From contig PXES01000111.1 in the NCBI GenBank assembly GCA_003564655.1, positions 1 to 5,499 on the forward strand: a stretch of DNA of 5,499 nucleotides, in the 5' to 3' direction. Origin of the DNA: Paracoccaceae bacterium (lineage in GTDB: Bacteria; Pseudomonadota; Alphaproteobacteria; Rhodobacterales; Rhodobacteraceae). Below, one piece after another: positions 1 through 3,738 of the stretch. Within the stretch, counting starts at the first letter, position 1; each line of letters starts with the position of its first letter. The position numbers were made by a program, and so were the translations under genes. The notes under the pieces were generated by a model that was given only the letters and a program-made list of their open reading frames with translations, ran no database searches and had not been told where the DNA came from.

Positions 1-768
1 GATCTGGAAGACGCGGTCGCCGTGGACGAAAAAGACAGCGCGCGCAAGCTTCTGGCCGAGACTCTTCAGACGAATGACTATGGCCGCCGCGCGAAGCTGG
101 TGCGCATCAACGCGCTGTCGACCGACTGGGGCGCGGCCGATCTCGAAACACTCGCCGCTGCCCGCCCGGAGGCGATCCTGCTGCCCAAGGTGGACAGCGC
201 CGCCGATGTCGAGGCGCTGGCAAGGCGGCTTGATGCCCGCCCCGAGACCGCCGAGACGCGCATCTGGGCGATGATGGAGACGCCGCTTGCCGTGCTCAAC
301 GCCCATGCCATCGCCTGCGCGCCGCGTATGGCGGGCATGGTGATGGGGACCAATGATCTGGCCAAGGATATGGGCTGCCGCCCCCGCGCCGACCGGCTGC
401 CGCTGCTCGGCGCGCTGCAACTGCCGCTGATCGCGGCCAGGGCGGCGGGGATCGTGGTGGTGGACGGGGTCTATAACGCCTTTCGCGACCTTGACGGGTT
501 GCGGGCCGAGTGTGATCAGGGCCGTGACATGGGGTTTGACGGCAAGACGCTGATCCACCCCGCCCAGATCGAGATCACCAATGAGGTTTTCGCACCCACC
601 GGGGCCGATATCGACCTTGCCCGCCGCCAGATCGCCGCCTGGCGCGAGGCCGAGGCGCGGGGCGAGGGCGTGGCCGTGGTGGATGGGCAGATTGTCGAGA
701 ATCTGCATGTGGAGACTGCGAATCGGACGCTTGCAAAGGCCGATGCCATTGCAGAAATGACAGCTTGA
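1..768 (+). CDS. mcl2: CitE-like CoA-ester lyase family protein, probable (3S)-malyl-CoA thioesterase (5' end outside window)
   Basis: The open frame runs from the first base, so the start lies upstream; the GTG at 22 is internal. The window opens in the family signature DLEDAV (bases 1-18), which in CitE/HpcH-HpaI aldolase-fold enzymes normally sits about 30 residues from the N-terminus. Further signatures are ILLPKVDSAADVEAL, the METP segment (Glu at 277-279) and GTNDLAKDMG (Asp at 355-357), the last two being the expected acidic Mg2+ ligands. After these come DGVYNAF, GFDGKTLIHPAQI and a C-terminal lid with VVDGQIVENLH. The expected reaction is hydrolysis of (S)-malyl-CoA to malate and CoA, the final step of glyoxylate assimilation in the ethylmalonyl-CoA pathway. 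Cleavage to acetyl-CoA and glyoxylate, as in malyl-CoA or citramalyl-CoA lyases, cannot be excluded from sequence alone. Mcl1 is unlikely because its matching motifs differ. The mcl2 assignment rests on family plus the mch-sdh neighbourhood. Confidence 0.82.
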   Translation, partial: DLEDAVAVDEKDSARKLLAETLQTNDYGRRAKLVRINALSTDWGAADLETLAAARPEAILLPKVDSAADVEALARRLDARPETAETRIWAMMETPLAVLNAHAIACAPRMAGMVMGTNDLAKDMGCRPRADRLPLLGALQLPLIAARAAGIVVVDGVYNAFRDLDGLRAECDQGRDMGFDGKTLIHPAQIEITNEVFAPTGADIDLARRQIAAWREAEARGEGVAVVDGQIVENLHVETANRTLAKADAIAEMTA

Positions 769-774
769 CGGCGC

Positions 775-781
775 GGAGGAG
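775..781 (+). promoter_or_regulatory. Ribosome binding site of the NnrU-family gene
   Basis: GGAGGAG lies 7 bases after the upstream stop codon. It is 6 bases from ATG 788 but only 3 bases from GTG 785, so it favours ATG 788 as the true start. The 19-base gap to the preceding gene has no room for a separate promoter, which supports cotranscription. Confidence 0.75.
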
Positions 782-787
782 AGCGTG

Positions 788-1348
788 ATGGGAACTGTGA
801 TCCTGATTTTGGGCGTCGTGCTTTGGGCGGGGGCGCATCTGTTAAAGCGGCTGGCGCCCGAGCGCCGCGCGGCGATGGGCGAGGCCGGCAAGGGCCCGGT
901 GGCGCTGGCGCTGCTGGCCTCGGTGGTGCTGATGGTGCTGGGCTGGATCTGGGCCCAGCCGGTCTGGCTGTGGGTCTCGCCGCCCTGGATGGTGCATCTG
1001 AACAACCTGCTGGTCTTCGTGGGCTTTTACCTCTTCGCCGTGTCGGGGCTGAAGACCAACCTGCACCGCCGCATCCGCCACCCGCAGCTTTCGGGCTTCA
1101 AGGCCTGGGCCTTGGCGCATCTGCTGGTGGTGGGCACGCTGCAGGGTGTGATCCTGTTCGGCGGGCTGCTGGCCTGGGCCGTGGTTTCGGTGATCGTGAT
1201 CAACCGCGCCGAGCGCGACTGGACGCCCCCGCCCGAGGCTGCGCTGTGGCGCGAGGGTGTGGCGCTGGTGGGGGCGCTGTTCGTGATGCTGCTGGTGGGC
1301 CAGATCCACGGCTGGCTGGGCGTCTGGCCCTTCGGAGGGGCGATGTAA
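788..1348 (+). CDS. NnrU family integral membrane protein
   Basis: This 186-residue protein is strongly hydrophobic. Membrane segments are apparent near residues 1-19, 38-57, 69-87, 105-138 (probably two spans) and 156-176. The segment RHPQLSGFKAWALAHLL (residues 97-113) is the hallmark of the NnrU family, and the length fits. NnrU was named from a gene near nitric oxide reductase functions in Rhodobacter denitrification, but its biochemical role is unknown, and homologues are widespread in strains and loci unrelated to denitrification. Nothing nearby points to nitrogen oxide metabolism, so a role in NO handling should not be assumed here. The frame could start at GTG 785, but ribosome-binding spacing favours ATG 788. 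The gene ends in TAATG, sharing one base with the next start, so the two are probably translationally coupled. The family call is firm; function is unknown. Confidence 0.88.
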   Translation: MGTVILILGVVLWAGAHLLKRLAPERRAAMGEAGKGPVALALLASVVLMVLGWIWAQPVWLWVSPPWMVHLNNLLVFVGFYLFAVSGLKTNLHRRIRHPQLSGFKAWALAHLLVVGTLQGVILFGGLLAWAVVSVIVINRAERDWTPPPEAALWREGVALVGALFVMLLVGQIHGWLGVWPFGGAM

Positions 1349-1551
1349 TGCGGGCCTATCGGCTGCTGACCGGCGCGGATGACGCGGCCTTCTGCCACAA
1401 AGTCAGCGAGGCGCTCTCCAAAGGTTGGGCGCTGCATGGCAGTCCGGCCTATGCGCATGACCCGGAGCACGGGGTCATGCGCTGCGCGCAGGCGGTGGTG
1501 AAGGAGGTCGACGTGACCTATTCGCCCGAGCTGAAGCTCGGAAGCCTTTGA
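1348..1551 (+). CDS. Small DUF1737 domain protein
   Basis: This 67-residue protein starts MRAYRLLTGADDAAFCHKV and continues with a GWALHGSP motif. The pattern YRLLTG..D..F...V...L..GW.L.G.P is that of DUF1737, a family of about 60-70 residues found as single-domain proteins in proteobacteria. No signal peptide or membrane segment is present, so it should be cytosolic. The start is supported by GGAGGGG at 1334-1340, inside the end of the NnrU gene, and by the TAATG overlap with its stop. Function is unknown. The two genes probably form one transcription unit with the upstream CoA-ester lyase gene. The same frame is open further upstream, but that part runs through the NnrU gene and is not coding. 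Confidence 0.82.
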   Translation: MRAYRLLTGADDAAFCHKVSEALSKGWALHGSPAYAHDPEHGVMRCAQAVVKEVDVTYSPELKLGSL

Positions 1552-1554
1552 GTG

Positions 1555-1579
1555 GCAGGGGCTTGCGCCCCTGCGTTTT
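1555..1579 (+). terminator. Short GC hairpin with T-tract between the DUF1737 gene and mch
   Basis: GCAGGGGC (1555-1562) pairs perfectly with GCCCCTGC (1567-1574) across a TTGC loop, and GTTTT (1575-1579) follows. This is the form of an intrinsic terminator or attenuator, although the T-tract is short. It starts 4 bases after the DUF1737 stop codon and ends 31 bases before the mch start. It could end the mcl2-NnrU-DUF1737 transcript, or only reduce transcription into mch; the distance to mch leaves little room for a complete independent promoter. Confidence 0.55.
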
Positions 1580-1601
1580 GAGTATTTGCAGCAAGAAAAT
1601 G
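1575..1601 (+). repeat. Rhodobacterales-type dispersed intergenic motif (GAGTATTTGCAGCAAGAAAATG)
   Basis: The hairpin's 3' arm is followed by GAGTATTTGCAGCAAGAAAA and TG. From memory, closely similar strings (a GC-rich arm, then GAGTATTT, then a purine-rich GCAAGAAAATGAA-like tail) recur between genes in many Rhodobacteraceae genomes. Only one copy is visible here, so the repeat nature is recalled and not shown by the window. It matters for annotation because its tail supplies an ATG at 1599 in frame with mch, which may be mistaken for the start. Confidence 0.4.
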
Positions 1602-1610
1602 GGACGGGGC

Positions 1611-2642
1611 ATGGGAAAGACCAATCCGGGGCGGTTTTTCGAGGATTACCGGTTGGGCGAGGTGATCGACCATGCCGTGCCGCGGACGATCTCGGGGGGG
1701 GAACGGGCGCTTTACCATGCGCTCTATCCGGCACGGGGGGCGCTGTATTCTTCGGACGCGTTCGCACGGGCCTGCGGGCTGGCCGCGAGCCCGGTGGATG
1801 ATCTGATCGCCTTTCATGTCGTTTTCGGCAAGTCGGTTCCGGATATCAGCCTGAATGCGGTCGCCAATCTGGGCTATGCCGAGGGCCGCTTTCTTGCCCC
1901 GGTCTGGTCGGGGGATACGCTGGTCAGCCGCTCGGAAGTGATCGGGCTGAAGCAGAACTCCAATGGCAAGACCGGGGTGGTCTGGGTGCGCACGCGCGGT
2001 GTCAACCAGCGCGGGGCGACCGTGCTGGACTATGTGCGCTGGGTGATGGTGCGCAAGCGCGACCCCGGGGCCCCGGCGCCCGAGAGTGTGGTGCCCGAGC
2101 TGGCCCCGGCCGTGGCGGCGGGGGAGCTGGCGGTGCCCGCGGGGCTCGACTTCACCCGCTATGATTTCGCGCAGGCCGGCGAGCCGCATCGCTGGGCGGA
2201 TTATGCGGTGGGCGAGGTGATCGACCATGTCGATGGCGTGAGCGTCGAGGAGGCCGAGCACATGCTGGCCACGCGGTTGTGGCAGAACACTGCGCGGGTG
2301 CATTTCGACACGACCGCGCGGCCCGACGGGCGGCGGCTGATCTATGGCGGGCATGTGATCAGCCTCGCGCGCGCGCTGTCCTTCAACGGGCTTGCGAATG
2401 CGCAGATGATCGCGGCGATCAATGCCGGCGCCCATGCCAACCCCTGTTTCGCGGGCGATACGGTGCGGGCGTGGTCGGAGGTTCTGGACCGCGCCGAGAC
2501 ATCGGCGCCCGGCGTGGGAGCCTTGCGGCTGCGGCTGGTGGCAACGCGCGGGGGTGATGCGGGTGTGCTGCGGGGGCCGGACGGGACATATCGGCCGGAT
2601 GTGCTGCTCGACCTGGATTACTGGGCGCTGGTGCCGGTCTGA
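1611..2642 (+). CDS. mch: Mesaconyl-CoA hydratase (double MaoC-like hotdog enzyme)
   Basis: From ATG 1611 the product is 343 residues and begins MGKTNPGRFFEDYRLGEV, matching the length and N-terminus I recall for Mch of Rhodobacter-type bacteria. It hydrates mesaconyl-CoA to erythro-beta-methylmalyl-CoA reversibly in the cytosol, the step before cleavage to glyoxylate and propionyl-CoA in the ethylmalonyl-CoA pathway. Two hotdog domains are visible, about residues 5-148 and 180-343, joined by an Ala/Pro/Glu-rich linker. The second domain carries QNTARVHFD (Asn226, His231), the position of the hydratase catalytic motif. Both domains contain GEVIDH near their starts, a trace of internal duplication. 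In-frame alternatives at ATG 1599 (adds MGRG) and TTG 1548 overlap the intergenic hairpin or previous gene and are less likely. The G-rich stretch at 1601-1609 is only a fair ribosome binding site. Genuine alternatives are other MaoC-type acyl-CoA hydratases, but length and context favour Mch. Confidence 0.88.
   Translation: MGKTNPGRFFEDYRLGEVIDHAVPRTISGGERALYHALYPARGALYSSDAFARACGLAASPVDDLIAFHVVFGKSVPDISLNAVANLGYAEGRFLAPVWSGDTLVSRSEVIGLKQNSNGKTGVVWVRTRGVNQRGATVLDYVRWVMVRKRDPGAPAPESVVPELAPAVAAGELAVPAGLDFTRYDFAQAGEPHRWADYAVGEVIDHVDGVSVEEAEHMLATRLWQNTARVHFDTTARPDGRRLIYGGHVISLARALSFNGLANAQMIAAINAGAHANPCFAGDTVRAWSEVLDRAETSAPGVGALRLRLVATRGGDAGVLRGPDGTYRPDVLLDLDYWALVPV
1654..1674 (+). repeat. 21-base direct repeat within mch, copy 1
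   Basis: The 21 bases are identical to 2209-2229, 555 bases (exactly 185 codons) downstream. They encode the LGEVIDHA segment at the start of the first hotdog domain, in the same reading frame as copy 2. The repeat reflects the tandem-domain origin of Mch. Confidence 0.85.
2209..2229 (+). repeat. 21-base direct repeat within mch, copy 2
   Basis: This is the second exact copy of the 21-base stretch at 1654-1674. It encodes VGEVIDHV at the start of the second hotdog domain. The flanks differ (TTACCGGT against TTATGCGG upstream), so identity is limited to the motif. Confidence 0.85.
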
Positions 2643-2649
2643 GCCTGTG

Positions 2650-2714
2650 CGCCCAAAGCGCCCTCGGGCCGTGCGGGTGGGTGGGTGGGGCACGGTCCGA
2701 GGGCGCTTTGGGCG
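2650..2714 (+). terminator. Long 25-bp hairpin after mch (possible terminator or RNA-stabilising element)
   Basis: Left arm 2650-2674 and right arm 2690-2714 pair over all 25 positions, with 24 Watson-Crick pairs and one G-U wobble (G2668 with T2696). The loop is 15 bases. The left arm includes CGCCCAAAGCGCCC and the right arm GGGCGCTTTGGGCG. It starts 7 bases after the mch stop codon, where an intrinsic terminator is expected. No T-tract follows on either strand, so it is not a canonical terminator. It may act with Rho, protect the mch 3' end from exonucleases, or insulate mch from the sdh promoter. The structure is directly visible; the role is inferred. Confidence 0.72.
2675..2689 (+). other. 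Perfect G-quadruplex sequence forming the hairpin loop
   Basis: The loop is exactly GGGTGGGTGGGTGGG: four runs of three G separated by single T residues. This pattern is the textbook case of a very stable parallel three-tier G-quadruplex, in DNA and even more so in RNA. It lies on the strand expected to be transcribed with mch, and its ends are brought together by the 25-bp stem. Folding in the cell is an inference. Confidence 0.7.
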
Positions 2715-2751
2715 AGCGTGGCCGGAATGACCCTATCGAGATGGCGTGATT

Positions 2752-2778
2752 CCCGCACGCGCCGCAGCGCGTCGCGGG
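2752..2778 (+). repeat. GC-rich inverted repeat with one bulge upstream of the sdh regulatory sites
   Basis: CCCGCACGCGC (2752-2762) pairs with GCGCGT-C-GCGGG (2767-2778) around the loop CGCA. That gives 11 base pairs with one bulged C at 2773. No T-tract follows, so it is not an obvious terminator. It sits directly before the first GTGATCAC palindrome and could be a protein site, an mRNA structure or simply chance in GC-rich DNA. Confidence 0.45.
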
Positions 2779-2779
2779 T

Positions 2780-2808
2780 GTGATCACTTGCGAAATTTTT
2801 GTGATCAC
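2780..2808 (+). promoter_or_regulatory. Tandem GTGATCAC palindromes, probable operator for the sdh operon
   Basis: GTGATCAC occurs at 2780-2787 and again at 2801-2808, with centres 21 bp apart, which is two helical turns and puts both on one face of the DNA. Between them lies an AT-rich stretch, TTGCGAAATTTTT, unlike the surrounding GC-rich sequence; TTGCGA (2788-2793) resembles a -35 box but I see no convincing matching -10. The GT...AC core with flanking T and A is compatible with GntR-family operators and partly with Crp-type half-sites (TGTGA/TCAC). Identity of the regulator is not determinable. The sites are about 150 bases before sdhC, where the operon's promoter should lie. Confidence 0.6.
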
Positions 2809-2829
2809 GAATCCGCCTCCCTGTCCCTG

Positions 2830-2840
2830 TTTGGCGCAAA
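2830..2840 (+). promoter_or_regulatory. TTTG-GCG-CAAA dyad in the sdhC leader
   Basis: TTTG and CAAA form a short inverted repeat around GCG. It resembles, but does not match, the TTTGCAAA sites recalled for short-chain acyl-CoA-sensing regulators (PccR/ScfR) in Rhodobacterales, since three bases are inserted at the centre. A dyad of this size can occur by chance. Confidence 0.25.
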
Positions 2841-2897
2841 CATTGCCGAATTTCCGTCCGCTGCCTTGCCTCGGCACGTGACATTGCCATGAAAACA

Positions 2898-2915
2898 GGT
2901 ATGTCAGGGCATACC
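2898..2915 (+). promoter_or_regulatory. GGTATG-TCAGGG-CATACC inverted repeat before sdhC
   Basis: Perfect 6-bp arms GGTATG and CATACC enclose the 6-base spacer TCAGGG, 39 bases before the sdhC start and outside its ribosome binding site. It could be an operator or a small hairpin in the leader mRNA. No known regulator is recognised. Confidence 0.4.
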
Positions 2916-2942
2916 GAGCGTCCCCAGAGGACCCGCCAGGAC

Positions 2943-2949
2943 AAAGGAG
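2943..2949 (+). promoter_or_regulatory. Ribosome binding site of sdhC
   Basis: AAAGGAG lies 5 bases before ATG 2955 and fixes the start there, in agreement with the conserved N-terminus MADVNRGNRPLSPHLQ. The in-frame ATG at 2889 has no comparable site and would run translation through the GGTATG/CATACC dyad. Confidence 0.85.
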
Positions 2950-2954
2950 CCACC

Positions 2955-3338
2955 ATGGCCGATGTGAACCGGGGCAACCGCCCACTGTCGCCGCATCTGC
3001 AAGTCTATCGACTGCCGCTGTCGGGGATCACCTCGATCCTGAACCGCATTACCGGGGTCGGCATGACGCTGGCCGCAGTTCTGATCGTGTGGTGGTTCGC
3101 GGCGGGGGCGTTCTCGGCCGGGTATTTCGACGTCGTGGACGGGCTTCTGACCTCGATCCTCGGGCATCTGGTGCTGATCGGCTCGCTCGCGGCACTGTGG
3201 TATCACATGCTCAACTCGATCCGGCATCTGGTCTGGGATACCGGGCGCTTCATGGAGGTCGAGACGGTCGAGAAAACCAGCTACGCGGTCTTTGCCGGGA
3301 CGGTCGTCCTGACGGCGCTGACCCTGATTATCGTCTGA
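2955..3338 (+). CDS. sdhC: Succinate dehydrogenase cytochrome b556 subunit
   Basis: This 127-residue protein is the large membrane anchor of Complex II, which holds SdhAB on the cytoplasmic face of the inner membrane and forms part of the ubiquinone site. The N-terminal RPLSPHLQVYR motif is typical of proteobacterial SdhC. SILNRITG follows, with Ser27 and Arg31 at the positions of the E. coli quinone-site residues. WYHMLNSIRHLVWD contains His84, equivalent to the heme b axial ligand, and His91. Three membrane helices are apparent near residues 26-50, 64-86 and 108-127. Length is normal and no key residue is missing. It is first in an sdhCDA(B) operon, with sdhD 10 bases downstream, and is preceded by a 312-base intergenic region that probably holds the operon's control sites. 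Confidence 0.96.
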   Translation: MADVNRGNRPLSPHLQVYRLPLSGITSILNRITGVGMTLAAVLIVWWFAAGAFSAGYFDVVDGLLTSILGHLVLIGSLAALWYHMLNSIRHLVWDTGRFMEVETVEKTSYAVFAGTVVLTALTLIIV

Positions 3339-3348
3339 GGAGGGCACC

Positions 3349-3729
3349 ATGGGCTACCGCACGGATTACGCACGGGTGCACGGGCGCGGCGCCGCCGGAG
3401 AGGGGTCGCATCATTGGTGGAGCCAGCGGCTCACCTCGATCGCGCTGATCCCGCTTACATTGCTGTTCATCTTTCCCTTCGGCCGCACGCTGGGGGGCGG
3501 GCATGAGGCGTTCGTCGCGACCTATTCGAACCTGTGGCACGCGCTTGTGGCCGTGCTGTTCATCATCGCGGCCTTTGCGCATCTTCAGCAGGGCTTGCAG
3601 GTGGTGATCGAGGACTATGTTTCCGGCAAGGCCGCGCGCACGGCAGCGCTGGTGGCGAACACATTGCTGTGCTGGGCGCTGGGCGTCGCCGGTGTGTTGT
3701 CCGTCGCCTCGGTCCTGTTCAGCGCCTGA
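3349..3729 (+). CDS. sdhD: Succinate dehydrogenase hydrophobic membrane anchor subunit
   Basis: This 126-residue protein is the second membrane anchor of Complex II and completes the heme b and ubiquinone sites with SdhC. The conserved HHWWSQRLTSIALIPL segment (residues 21-36) begins the first helix. HLQQGLQVVIEDYV places His78 as the second heme ligand and Asp89-Tyr90 at the quinone site, with the same 12-residue His-to-Tyr spacing as E. coli His71 and Tyr83. Helices lie near residues 28-45, 62-84 and 97-124. A strong GAGGAGGG site (3337-3344) overlaps the sdhC stop, so translation is probably coupled. Length and residues are normal. Confidence 0.96.
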   Translation: MGYRTDYARVHGRGAAGEGSHHWWSQRLTSIALIPLTLLFIFPFGRTLGGGHEAFVATYSNLWHALVAVLFIIAAFAHLQQGLQVVIEDYVSGKAARTAALVANTLLCWALGVAGVLSVASVLFSA

Positions 3730-3738
3730 GAGGAAAAG

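Noticed and set aside
823..1347. Upstream extension of the DUF1737 reading frame to 242 residues.
   Set aside because: It overlaps the NnrU gene in another frame, is Gly/Ala-rich shadow sequence, and DUF1737 proteins are about 65 residues.
1518..2693. Long open frame on the minus strand opposite mch (391 codons).
   Set aside because: It mirrors the third-position GC bias of mch, gives a low-complexity Pro/Arg/His-rich product and crosses the intergenic hairpins at both ends.
2650..2714. Reading the large hairpin as a CRISPR repeat, transposon end or attachment site.
   Set aside because: There is only one copy, with no spacer array, no transposase and no target-site duplication.
2866..2894. 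TTGCCT with CATGAA-like sequence as a sigma-70 promoter for sdhC.
   Set aside because: The -10 match is poor, and several equally weak pairs occur in the same gap; a start-site map is needed before placing a promoter.
2889..2954. Upstream ATG giving a 149-residue SdhC.
   Set aside because: The family starts at MADVNRG, the good ribosome binding site is at 2943-2949, and the extra 22 residues are not family-like.
2419..2985. Minus-strand open frames crossing the mch-sdhC gap.
   Set aside because: They start or end inside mch and sdhC, lack a recognisable ribosome binding site or motif, and run through the 25-bp hairpin and operator-like sites.
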